Below, in pieces: positions 43,211 through 53,095 of a DNA stretch of 64,000 bases (position 1 is the stretch's first letter; each line of letters starts with the position of its first letter). The translations under genes and the position numbers were made by a program. Under the pieces are notes generated by a model. It did not search any database, was not told the origin of the DNA, and saw only the letters and a list, made by a program, of their open reading frames with translations. The DNA comes from Actinoplanes sp. M2I2 (GTDB taxonomy: Bacteria; Actinomycetota; Actinomycetes; Mycobacteriales; Micromonosporaceae): the NCBI RefSeq assembly GCF_023544445.1, contig NZ_JALPVJ010000028.1, positions 1 to 64,000 of the forward strand, given 5' to 3'.

Positions 43211-43898
43211 TGGTCTCCTCCCGGTAGGCGGCGAGTCCGCCGGGGACGTCGGCCGCGTGCCGGATGCCCGCGACCCCCGTCCACAGAAACGTGGTCAGGT
43301 AGTCGGCGAGCGCCTCCCGGCTGATCGGCTGCTGCTGCCGCAGCCACCAGTCACCGACCGACTGGACATAACCCACCACCCCGTACGCCCAGGGCAGCGC
43401 GGCCCCGGAGTCGAGCCCGCGGGCCCGCAGCCCATCGCCGAAGATCCGGGCCAGACCGCTGGCCACCGTGTCGACCACGTCGGCGACCACGTCGCGGTGC
43501 CGGGCGATCTCGGGCTGGTGGACGACGAACTGGTAGAGGTTCGTGTCGGCGGCGATGTGCGCGAGATAGGCGTCGACAGCCGCGCGGATGGCTTCCCGCT
43601 CCTCCCGTACGGCGGCCACGGCCGGCACGATCGCGTCGAGCACCAGGATGCCGGAGCGCTGCCCGACCGCCAGCCACAACTGCGACTTGTCGGCGAAGTA
43701 GCGGTAGAGCACGGGCTTGCTGACCCCGGCGTGCGCGGCGATCGCGTCCATGCCCACCTCGGGCCCGAGCTGCCGGATGGCGTCGATGGCGGCGTCGGTG
43801 AGCTCGGCCCGCCGCTGCTCGCGATGGCCGGCCCAGCGTCCGCGGCGGCCGTCGGTGCCGAGCGGTGCGGTATTGACCGGCTTCTCTTCCGACTTCAT
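43197..43898 (-). CDS. TetR-family transcriptional regulator
   Basis: The 233-residue regulator has its helix-turn-helix at about 30-75 (DAIAAHAGVSKPVLYRYFAD) and a C-terminal effector domain. ATG at 43898 is preferred. It leads the five-gene operon that includes DUF4873, the monooxygenase, SDR and hydrolase, and faces the AurF-like gene across overlapping palindromes. It probably represses both units until a ketone or alcohol substrate is present. Confidence 0.88.
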   Translation of the reverse strand: MKSEEKPVNTAPLGTDGRRGRWAGHREQRRAELTDAAIDAIRQLGPEVGMDAIAAHAGVSKPVLYRYFADKSQLWLAVGQRSGILVLDAIVPAVAAVREEREAIRAAVDAYLAHIAADTNLYQFVVHQPEIARHRDVVADVVDTVASGLARIFGDGLRARGLDSGAALPWAYGVVGYVQSVGDWWLRQQQPISREALADYLTTFLWTGVAGIRHAADVPGGLAAYREETSGER

Positions 43899-43907
43899 AG
43901 TACTAGA

Positions 43908-43929
43908 AGTAACTGTTACTTCGGGTAAC
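43908..43929. promoter_or_regulatory. Overlapping palindromic operators
   Basis: AGTAACTGTTACT (43908-43920) is a perfect palindrome around one base, and GTTACTTCGGGTAAC (43915-43929) shares its right arm. They lie between the divergent TetR and AurF-like genes, within 10-40 bases of both starts. Confidence 0.65.
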
Positions 43930-43951
43930 GTCAAGCTTTGGAGGGTGTCTC

Positions 43952-44839
43952 ATGACCGATCGCGAGCGCACCGCCGTCCGGCTCCTGCGTTCCTCGGCCG
44001 AGCATTCGTACGATCCCGCGGTCGAGATCGACTGGGACGCCGGCCTTGCCCCCGACAAGTATTTCGTGCCGCCGCACCGCTGCTCGCTCTACGGCACGGC
44101 CATCTGGGAGCGGCTGTCCCCCGAGCAGCGGATCACGCTGACCCGGCACGAGGCGGCCAGCATCGCCGGGCTGGGCATCTGGTTCGAGACGATCCTCATG
44201 CAATTGCTGATCCGCTCGTACTACGGGCAGGACCCGACCGCCGCCCACGCGCAGTACGGGCTCACCGAGGTCGCCGACGAGTGCCGCCACTCGGTCATGT
44301 TCGGCAAGATGATCGCCGCCCTGGGCACTCCCGTGTACCGCCCCGACGGCGTGAACGAGTTCCTGGGCCGATGGATCGCCGCCACGGCCACCGGCCCGCG
44401 GATGTTCGCCGCCATCCTCATCTGCGAGGAAATCCTCGACACCTTGCAGCGCGAAGCCATGGCCGACGAGCGGGTGCAGCCCCTGGTCCGGATGGTGTCC
44501 CGCATCCACGTCGTCGAGGAGGCCCGGCACGTCCGGTACGCCCGTGAGGAACTGGCCCGGCAGGTGCGCACGGCCGGCCGCAGCCGCCTGACCTTCGACA
44601 AACTCGTGATCGGCCGGGCCGCCTACCTGTGCGGCACCCGCCTGATCGACCCGGGCGTCTACACGTCGATCGGCCTGAGCCCGTCGGCCGGCCGGGCCGC
44701 GGCCCGCGCCAACCCGCACTTCCAGGAGACGCTCCGCTGGTCGGGCGAGCGCGTGGTCGCGTACCTGACGGACCTTGATCTCATCGACGGCCCCGGCAAG
44801 CCCTTGTGGAGGCGTTCGGGCCTGCTCCCCGCCACCTGA
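43952..44839 (+). CDS. AurF-like diiron oxygenase
   Basis: The 295-residue protein has the four-helix iron ligands of AurF-type N-oxygenases: TRHEAASIAGLG, ADECRHSVMFG, CEEILDTLQ and VEEARHVRYAR, giving the Glu and His pairs of a diiron site. AurF oxidises p-aminobenzoate; relatives hydroxylate other substrates. GGAGGG precedes the ATG. Facing the Baeyer-Villiger operon, it may supply the first oxygenation of the same compound. This link is inferred. Confidence 0.88.
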   Translation: MTDRERTAVRLLRSSAEHSYDPAVEIDWDAGLAPDKYFVPPHRCSLYGTAIWERLSPEQRITLTRHEAASIAGLGIWFETILMQLLIRSYYGQDPTAAHAQYGLTEVADECRHSVMFGKMIAALGTPVYRPDGVNEFLGRWIAATATGPRMFAAILICEEILDTLQREAMADERVQPLVRMVSRIHVVEEARHVRYAREELARQVRTAGRSRLTFDKLVIGRAAYLCGTRLIDPGVYTSIGLSPSAGRAAARANPHFQETLRWSGERVVAYLTDLDLIDGPGKPLWRRSGLLPAT

Positions 44840-44852
44840 CGCCGCCGGCCCG

Positions 44853-45347
44853 TCACGGCCCGGCGAGGCGGACGGCCAGTTCGATCTGCCAGCGGGTCTT
44901 CATGCGTTCGGTGCGGGGATCGGTCAGATATGCCTCGTAGCGGCACCCGAAACGATCGCCGGCCGGGCTTTCGGCGACGTCCAGCGCCAATTGTTGAGAT
45001 CGCACCCACGTGAGCAGCGTTTTGTTGGCTTGGCGGCCGTGATTGACGTATTGGAGGATCGCGTAGTCGCCGGCCGGCAGAATGCTCGCTTTGACGCGGT
45101 CGTCGCCGGGGGCCGGCTCGTCCAGGACCGCCCCCACCTCGACGTCCATGTCGGCTTCCATGTCGACCACGTGGAGGCGGAAAAACGTGGGGCCGTAGGT
45201 CAGCTCGCGGGCGTCCAGCCAGGTGTGAAGCTCCTCCATCAGCTTGTCGCGGACGGCGAACATCCCCCGGAACGGCGTCACCACCCGGATGCCGGCGGTG
45301 GGTCGCTCGGGCCGGCCGGCCACCACGGGACCTTCGAGGATCTCCAC
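44853..45347 (-). CDS. GyrI-like effector-binding domain protein
   Basis: The 164-residue protein is a stand-alone GyrI-like/AraC-effector-binding domain (VRDKLMEELHTWLDARELTY, ASILPAGDYAILQYVNHG, CRYEAYLTDP). Such proteins bind small, often cationic, molecules and can protect gyrase or act as sensors. The start GTG follows TAACCT by six bases, so the gene is probably leaderless. Confidence 0.8.
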   Translation of the reverse strand: MEILEGPVVAGRPERPTAGIRVVTPFRGMFAVRDKLMEELHTWLDARELTYGPTFFRLHVVDMEADMDVEVGAVLDEPAPGDDRVKASILPAGDYAILQYVNHGRQANKTLLTWVRSQQLALDVAESPAGDRFGCRYEAYLTDPRTERMKTRWQIELAVRLAGP

Positions 45348-45541
45348 GTACGGAGGTTAACGAAAAACGCTTTCTCCCGAGGGCTCGTCACGCTTCGGAA
45401 AGGCGTCGCTACATGCCGTTGAACCGCCCTCGAGAATGTGGCTGATCGCGCTCTTGACCTCGGACTTCGGGGGTTTCCGGCGGACGGATCGGAGGGTAGA
45501 AAAGGTCCGACCTACATGTGAGATTCATTCGCGGTGTTGCG

Positions 45542-45571
45542 CTCGAACGCGCGGCAGAGCGTTCGAGGAGG
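45542..45571 (+). promoter_or_regulatory. Hairpin overlapping a ribosome binding site
   Basis: CTCGAACGC (45542-45550) pairs perfectly with GCGTTCGAG (45559-45567), and the right arm runs into the GAGGAGG site (45565-45571) of the small gene starting at 45577. Folding could hide the site. Regulation is a suggestion. Confidence 0.45.
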
Positions 45572-45576
45572 ATCGG

Positions 45577-45762
45577 TTGGACAGCGCTGACTTCGCCCTG
45601 CGGGCCTACGACGAGGGGCGGGCCGACGGCGTGGCCGGGCGCCGCGACCACGATCGCGGCCAGGACACGGACTACCGGGTCGGGCTGGCCGACGGCGAGC
45701 TCGAGGCGTTCGAGGCCGATCTCATCGCGGCGATCCGCAAGGCGATGGACGGCAAGCGCTGA
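45577..45762 (+). CDS. Small protein of unknown function, first of a paralogous pair
   Basis: The 61-residue acidic and basic protein starts at TTG 45577, five bases after GAGGAGG. Its core AYDEGRADGVAGRRDHDRGQ then DYRVGLADGELEAF recurs in the next gene. No known family is recognised and there are no membrane segments or Cys. The pair precedes nnaR on the same strand. High codon bias like its neighbours supports coding. Confidence 0.65.
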   Translation: MDSADFALRAYDEGRADGVAGRRDHDRGQDTDYRVGLADGELEAFEADLIAAIRKAMDGKR

Positions 45763-45766
45763 CGCC

Positions 45767-45964
45767 ATGGATGACGAGATCTTCGCGTACGTCACCGGGC
45801 GTTCGGACGGCATAGCCGGCCACCGCGACTCGGACCGCGCGGCGCACCCGGCCACCGGAGCGGACTACCGGATGGGGTTCCTGGACGGGCGGATCGAGGT
45901 GTTCCACCTGCTCGCCGCCGTGCGCCGCATTCAGGACGAGTCCAACGGCGACCCGCTCTATTGA
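45767..45964 (+). CDS. Small protein of unknown function, second of a paralogous pair
   Basis: The 65-residue protein begins 4 bases after the previous stop. AYVTGRSDGIAGHRDSDRAA and DYRMGFLDGRIEVF match the upstream protein at GRxDGxAGxRDxDR and DYRxGxxDGxxExF. The match between two different frames is strong evidence that both are genes that arose by tandem duplication. Function unknown. Confidence 0.7.
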   Translation: MDDEIFAYVTGRSDGIAGHRDSDRAAHPATGADYRMGFLDGRIEVFHLLAAVRRIQDESNGDPLY

Positions 45965-46076
45965 TCACCCACACGGGCCGGCTGATGTGAGGTCGGCTTA
46001 TTGCCCCCGAAACACGGCGACGACGTCCCGGTAACCCGGCCTGGGAACCCTGACGGAATCGAGCGGAGGGGTGTCC

Positions 46077-47183
46077 ATGACCGAAGGCGTGCTGACCGGC
46101 TTCACGGTCGCCGTGACCGCGGAACGGCGGCGCGACGAGATGGCCGCGCTGCTCACCCGGCGCGGCGCCCGGGTCGTCACCGCCTCGGCGATCAGCATCG
46201 TGCCGCTCGCGAACGACGACGCGCTGCACGCGGCCACCGCGGCCTGCATCGGGCTCGCCCCCGACCTGGTCGTCGCGACCACCGGCTTCGGGTTCCGCGG
46301 CTGGCTCGAGGCGGCCGACGGCTGGGGGGCGGGCGACCGGCTGCGCGAGGTGCTCGGCCGGGCCCGGATCATCGCCCGCGGGCCCAAGCCGTGCGGGGCC
46401 ATCCGTGCGGCCGGGCTGAGCGAGGACTGGGCGGCCAAGACCGAGTCCACCGACGAGATCCTCGAACGGCTGCTCGCCGAGGGGATCTCGGGGAAGCGGA
46501 TCGTGGTGCAGGAACACGGCGAACCGCAGACCGAGTTCGTGGACGCGCTGCGCGGGGGCGGCGCCGCGGTCGTCGAGGTGCCGGTCTACCGCTGGACGCT
46601 TCCCCCCGACGTGGGTCCCGTACGCCGGTTGGTCGAGCAGATCACCGCCGGTCAGATCGACGCGGTGACGTTCACCAGCGCGCCCGCCGTAAAGGCCTTC
46701 CTCGGCGTGGCCGGCGACTCGCGGGCGGCCGTGCTCGGCCGGTTCGGCTCGGGCGGCACGCTGGCCGCCTGCGTCGGGCCGGTCACCGCCGGGCCGCTCA
46801 TCGAGCACGGCATCCCGGTGATCATGCCCGAGCGGTACCGGCTGGGCGCGCTGATCAAGACACTCACCGACGAGCTGCCCCGGCGCTCGGTCAAGCTGAA
46901 CGTCGCCGGCTCCACGCTCGAGATGCGCGGTCACGCCGTGCTCATCGACGGGGTGGCCCACACGCTGGCGCCGGCCGCGATGGCCATCCTGACGTCGCTG
47001 GCGGTCCGCCCCGGCGTGGTCGTCTCCAAGGACCAGTTGATCGCCGCCCTGCCCCGCGGCAACGACGGGCACGCGGTCGACGTCGCGGTGGCCCGGCTGC
47101 GGACCGCGCTCGGCTCCGGCCGTCACATCGAAACCGTGATCAAACGCGGCTACCGTCTGCGGCTGGACGATCCGGCCGCATGA
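46077..47183 (+). CDS. nnaR: Uroporphyrinogen-III synthase-like transcriptional regulator NnaR
   Basis: The 368-residue protein has an N-terminal HemD-like domain (about 1-260) and a C-terminal winged helix of OmpR type (about 265-360, VVSKDQLIAALPRGNDGHAV, HIETVIKRGYRLRL). This architecture is the nitrate/nitrite assimilation regulator NnaR of Streptomyces and mycobacteria, a co-activator with GlnR. It overlaps the chelatase gene by 4 bp and lies upstream of nasA-nirBD-narK. ATG 46077 is preferred after GGAGGG; GTG 46071 is possible. GAAAC and GTAAC words 17 bases apart lie upstream (46009-46035) and could be part of a GlnR site. Confidence 0.9.
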   Translation: MTEGVLTGFTVAVTAERRRDEMAALLTRRGARVVTASAISIVPLANDDALHAATAACIGLAPDLVVATTGFGFRGWLEAADGWGAGDRLREVLGRARIIARGPKPCGAIRAAGLSEDWAAKTESTDEILERLLAEGISGKRIVVQEHGEPQTEFVDALRGGGAAVVEVPVYRWTLPPDVGPVRRLVEQITAGQIDAVTFTSAPAVKAFLGVAGDSRAAVLGRFGSGGTLAACVGPVTAGPLIEHGIPVIMPERYRLGALIKTLTDELPRRSVKLNVAGSTLEMRGHAVLIDGVAHTLAPAAMAILTSLAVRPGVVVSKDQLIAALPRGNDGHAVDVAVARLRTALGSGRHIETVIKRGYRLRLDDPAA

Positions 47184-47851
47184 CCACGCTGATCGCTGTC
47201 GCGCACGGCACTCGCAGCCCGGCCGGTCAGGCGCAGATCCGGGACCTCGTCGCCCGGGTCGCCGCCCGCCGTCCCGGCCTCGACGTCCGGCTCAGCTACG
47301 TCGACGTCCAGGAGCCCAAGGTCGCCGACGTCGTGCGCGCGGCTCCCGACGCCGTCGTGGTGCCGCTGCTGCTGTCGGCCGGTTATCACGTACGCGTCGA
47401 CATCGCCGAAGCCGTGGCCGGCACCACCGTCCCGGTCGCCCGGCCGCTCGGACCCGACGACGTGCTGCTCGCGACCATGCTCCGCGACCTGCCCGCCGCC
47501 GACGCCGTCGTGCTCGCCGCCGCCGGCTCCTCGGACCCCGCCTGGCGCGCCGACGTCGAGCAGCTGGCCGCCCGCATCCCCGGCACCGTGCGGGTCGGGT
47601 ATGTCTCCGGGCCGGAACCACGGGTCACCGACGTCGTCGCCCAGCTGAGACGCGAAGGCGCCCACCACGTTGCCATCGCCGCCTACTTCCTGGCCGACGG
47701 CCTGTTCTACCGCAGCCTGTCCGAGTCCGGCGCTGCCACGGTCACGCCGCCGCTCTGCCTCGACCCCGCAGTCACCGACCTCGTCCTGCGCCGCTACGAC
47801 GATGCCCACGCCTCGGCCGGCGGTCTCACAACGGCCACCACGCGCTTGTAG
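47180..47851 (+). CDS. Sirohydrochlorin chelatase (CbiX/SirB family)
   Basis: The 223-residue protein has the CbiX repeat fold with metal-binding His in LIAVAHGTRSPAG and VVPLLLSAGYHVRVDI, and a second unit from about residue 115. It inserts iron into sirohydrochlorin to make siroheme, the cofactor of the nitrite reductase encoded downstream. The ATG overlaps the nnaR stop by 4 bp, so cofactor supply and regulation are coupled. Confidence 0.9.
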   Translation: MTTLIAVAHGTRSPAGQAQIRDLVARVAARRPGLDVRLSYVDVQEPKVADVVRAAPDAVVVPLLLSAGYHVRVDIAEAVAGTTVPVARPLGPDDVLLATMLRDLPAADAVVLAAAGSSDPAWRADVEQLAARIPGTVRVGYVSGPEPRVTDVVAQLRREGAHHVAIAAYFLADGLFYRSLSESGAATVTPPLCLDPAVTDLVLRRYDDAHASAGGLTTATTRL

Positions 47852-47919
47852 GGTTTTCCGTACGCCGCCGCAACCGCGGTGGACTCGGGGGTAAACAAAC
47901 AGCTCCGAGTATTCGGGGT

Positions 47920-49995
<2,076 letters not shown>

Positions 49996-49997
49996 CG

Positions 49998-50345
49998 GTG
50001 CACTCCACCCCACGATTCCGCCAAGGCGTCTTCACCTTCGAGGGCAAGGGCCTGGACCGGCCCGCGCCGCTCGACCCGGCGTTGTCCTATGTGGTGCCCG
50101 ACGGCTTCACCGCGCAGGCCGTCTACTTCCGGGGCGGCAACGCCGCGCCCGAGCTGGTCACCTTCGTGCTGATGCGCGACGGCAGCCCGATGCGGTACTT
50201 CCCGATCGGCGCCAAGGGCGACGTGCACGTGCCGCTGCGGGTGGTCGAGGACCTGACCGCCGGCACCGCGGTCGACCTGTGGCTGGCCGCCCCGGCCGGG
50301 CTCGCCGGCACGGTGGTCGTCGACCTCGGCCTGGTGGAGATCTGA
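49998..50345 (+). CDS. Unknown small protein embedded in nitrate operon
   Basis: The 115-residue protein starts at GTG two bases after the nasA stop and its stop shares a base with the nirB ATG. It looks all-beta (VFTFEGKGLDRPAPLDPALS, ELVTFVLMRDGSPMRYFPIG) with no Cys or His cluster. I recognise no family. Its position between the nitrate and nitrite reductase genes implies an accessory or electron-transfer docking role. Confidence 0.75.
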   Translation: MHSTPRFRQGVFTFEGKGLDRPAPLDPALSYVVPDGFTAQAVYFRGGNAAPELVTFVLMRDGSPMRYFPIGAKGDVHVPLRVVEDLTAGTAVDLWLAAPAGLAGTVVVDLGLVEI

Positions 50346-52801
50346 TGCGGCCACGTCTGGTCGTCATCGGCAACGGCATGGCCGGCGCGCGGACGGTCGA
50401 GGAGATCCTGGCCCGCGGCGGCGACTTCGACATCACCATGTTCGGCGACGAGCCGTACGGCAACTACAACCGGATCATGCTGTCCAACGTCCTCGCCGGC
50501 GTCGAGGACGAGTCCGGCATCTTCCTCAACGACCTCTCCTGGTACGCCGACAACGGCATCACGCTGCACACCGGCACGCGGATCGACCGCATCGACCGGT
50601 TCGCCAAGGTCGTGTACGCCGCCGACGGCACCGAGACCCCGTACGACAAGCTCATCATCGCCACCGGCAGCCGCGCGTTCGTCCCGCCGATCCCCGGCAT
50701 CCACCGCCCCGGCCGCGGCTACCACCAGGGTGTCTTCGCCTTCCGCACGCTCGACGACACCAGGGCGATGATCCGGTACGCCCGGGAGCACCAGCGCGCC
50801 GTCGTGATCGGTGGCGGGCTGCTGGGTCTCGAGGCCGCCCGGGGCCTGCAGAACCACCTGCCGCACGTCACCCTGATCCACGCCGCCGGCCACCTGATGA
50901 ACGCCCAGCTCAACGCCGACGCCGGCGAGACGCTGCGGGCCACGATCGAGGCCCGGCTGGGCATCGAGGTGATCGTCAACGGCCGCACCACCGAGATCCT
51001 CGGCAAGAACGCGGTGTCCGGCGTCAAGCTCGCCGACGGCCGGGTCATCCCGTGCGACGTGGTCGTGGTCGCGGCCGGCATCCGCGCCAACGCCGAGATG
51101 GCCGCGGCCAGCGGGCTCGTGGTCGAGCGGGGCATCGTCGTGGACGACCGGATGCGGGCCCAGGACGAGGACGACATCTACGCCGTGGGGGAGTGCGCCC
51201 AGCATCGCGGCGAGACCTACGGGCTGGTCGCGCCGCTGTGGGACCAGGCCAAGGTGCTGGCCGACCACCTGACCGGCGTGAACCCGCTCGCCGAGTACCA
51301 CGGCTCCCGGGTCGCGACCAAGCTCAAGGTGGCCGGCGTCGACGTGGCGGCCATGGGGCTCACCGAACCCGAACGTGACGACGACGAGTCGCTGACCTTC
51401 GCCGAACCCAAGAAGGGCATCTACAAGAACCTCATCATCCGCGACGGCCGGCTGGTCGGGGCCACGATGGTCGGCGACGTCAAGAAGGTCGCCTTCCTCA
51501 TGCAGGCCTTCGACCGCGGGCTGGCGCTGCCCGAGGAACGGGCCGAGCTGATGTTCGACCTGGGCGGCCCGGCCGGCGAGGTGAAGGTCGAGGAGCTGGC
51601 CGACGACGAGCAGGTCTGCAACTGCAACGGCGTCAGCAAGGGCGCCATCTGCTCGACCGTCCAGTCGGGCTGCCGCACGGTCAGCGGGGTGATGGACAAG
51701 ACCCGCGCCGGCAAGGGCTGCGGCACCTGCAAGCCGCTGGTGCAGCGGATCGTCGAGTGGGCCGCCGGCGGGGAGGTCGAGGAGGACCCGGCCGCGTCGT
51801 ACTACGTGCCCGGCATCCCGATGCCCAAGCCCGAGCTGATGAACGCGATCCGGGTGCACTCGCTGCGGTCGGTGTCGTCCGTGTTCGCCACGCTGGGCGG
51901 CGAGGAGGACGCCAAGAGCAAGATGGGCCTGGCGTCGCTGCTCAAGATGATGTGGGGCGCCGACTACGTCGACGAGCGCGACGCCCGCTTCATCAACGAC
52001 CGCGTGCACGCCAACATCCAGCGCGACGGCACCTTCTCGGTGGTGCCCCAGATGAAGGGCGGCGTCACCACCCCGGCCCAGCTCAGACGGATCGCCGAGG
52101 TCGCCGAGAAGCACGAGGTGCCGATGGTCAAGCTCACCGGCGGCCAGCGCATCGACCTGCTGGGCATCCCCAAGGAGAAGCTGCCGGAGGTGTGGGCCGA
52201 CCTCGACATGCCCTCCGGATACGCGTACGGGAAGAGCTTCCGCACCGTGAAGACGTGTGTCGGGTCGGACTTCTGCCGCTTCGGGGTCGGCGACTCGACC
52301 GCGCTGGGCATCGCCCTCGAGGAGCGCTACCAGGGCATCGAGGGCCCCGGCAAGATGAAGCTCGCGGTCACCGGCTGCCCGCGCAACTGCGCCGAGGCGT
52401 ACGTGAAGGATCTCGGGGTCGTCGCCATCGACGGCGGCAAGTGGGAGATCTATGTGGGCGGCGCCGCCGGGGCCCACATCCGCAAGGGCGACCTGCTCAC
52501 CACAGTGGGCAGCGCCGACGAGGTGATGGTGCTGACCGGCCGGTTCCTGCAGTACTACCGCGAGAACGCCAACTGGCTCGAGCGGACGTACGCCTTCGTC
52601 CCGCGCATCGGCATCGAGCGGATCCGCGAGATCGTGGTCGACGACGCCGACGGTCTCGCCGCCGCCCTGGACACCGCGATGGATGCGTCGGTCGCCGCCT
52701 ACCGCGACCCGTGGAAGGACCGCGACGAACCGGCCACCCCCGGCCAGTTCCGCACCTCGCTGCCGCTGACCGTCCTGCCCCAGGTCCCGGTGCGCGCATG
52801 A
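50345..52801 (+). CDS. nirB: Nitrite reductase [NAD(P)H] large subunit
   Basis: The 818-residue enzyme reduces nitrite to ammonium. It has FAD and NAD folds (VVIGNGMAGARTVEEIL, AVVIGGGLLGLEAA), a BFD-like 2Fe-2S domain at about 424-465 (CNCNGVSKG, GCGTCKP), and the siroheme/4Fe-4S domain with TCVGSDFCRFG and TGCPRNCAEAY near residues 637-682. Length and order match complete NirB. Its ATG shares a base with the upstream stop, and nirD overlaps its end by 4 bp. Confidence 0.96.
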   Translation: MRPRLVVIGNGMAGARTVEEILARGGDFDITMFGDEPYGNYNRIMLSNVLAGVEDESGIFLNDLSWYADNGITLHTGTRIDRIDRFAKVVYAADGTETPYDKLIIATGSRAFVPPIPGIHRPGRGYHQGVFAFRTLDDTRAMIRYAREHQRAVVIGGGLLGLEAARGLQNHLPHVTLIHAAGHLMNAQLNADAGETLRATIEARLGIEVIVNGRTTEILGKNAVSGVKLADGRVIPCDVVVVAAGIRANAEMAAASGLVVERGIVVDDRMRAQDEDDIYAVGECAQHRGETYGLVAPLWDQAKVLADHLTGVNPLAEYHGSRVATKLKVAGVDVAAMGLTEPERDDDESLTFAEPKKGIYKNLIIRDGRLVGATMVGDVKKVAFLMQAFDRGLALPEERAELMFDLGGPAGEVKVEELADDEQVCNCNGVSKGAICSTVQSGCRTVSGVMDKTRAGKGCGTCKPLVQRIVEWAAGGEVEEDPAASYYVPGIPMPKPELMNAIRVHSLRSVSSVFATLGGEEDAKSKMGLASLLKMMWGADYVDERDARFINDRVHANIQRDGTFSVVPQMKGGVTTPAQLRRIAEVAEKHEVPMVKLTGGQRIDLLGIPKEKLPEVWADLDMPSGYAYGKSFRTVKTCVGSDFCRFGVGDSTALGIALEERYQGIEGPGKMKLAVTGCPRNCAEAYVKDLGVVAIDGGKWEIYVGGAAGAHIRKGDLLTTVGSADEVMVLTGRFLQYYRENANWLERTYAFVPRIGIERIREIVVDDADGLAAALDTAMDASVAAYRDPWKDRDEPATPGQFRTSLPLTVLPQVPVRA

Positions 52802-53094
52802 GGGCGATCGGACCGGCCGCCGAGATCCCGCCCGGCGAGGGACGCACCTACACCGTCGACGGCGAGATGGTCGCCGTCTTCCGGCTGCGCGACGGTTCCG
52901 TACGCGCCCTGCAAGCCGTCTGCCCGCACAAGGGCGGCCCGCTCGCCGACGGCCAGATCGACCTCAAGCAGGTCGTCTGCCCCCTGCACCTGAACGCCTG
53001 GGACCTGCGGACCGGCTGCTCGCTGAGCGGCCAGCCGGACCTCGCGGTCTATCCCGTACGCATCGACGACGACACGATCCTGCTGGGGGACTGA
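52798..53094 (+). CDS. nirD: Nitrite reductase [NAD(P)H] small subunit (Rieske type)
   Basis: The 98-residue protein is a Rieske-fold subunit with Cys42-x-His44 (CPHKGG) and Cys61-x2-His64 (CPLHLNAW), so it should carry a 2Fe-2S cluster, which some NirD proteins have lost. It partners NirB. It overlaps nirB by 4 bp and ends one base before the narK ATG. Confidence 0.94.
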   Translation: MRAIGPAAEIPPGEGRTYTVDGEMVAVFRLRDGSVRALQAVCPHKGGPLADGQIDLKQVVCPLHLNAWDLRTGCSLSGQPDLAVYPVRIDDDTILLGD

Positions 53095-53095
53095 G

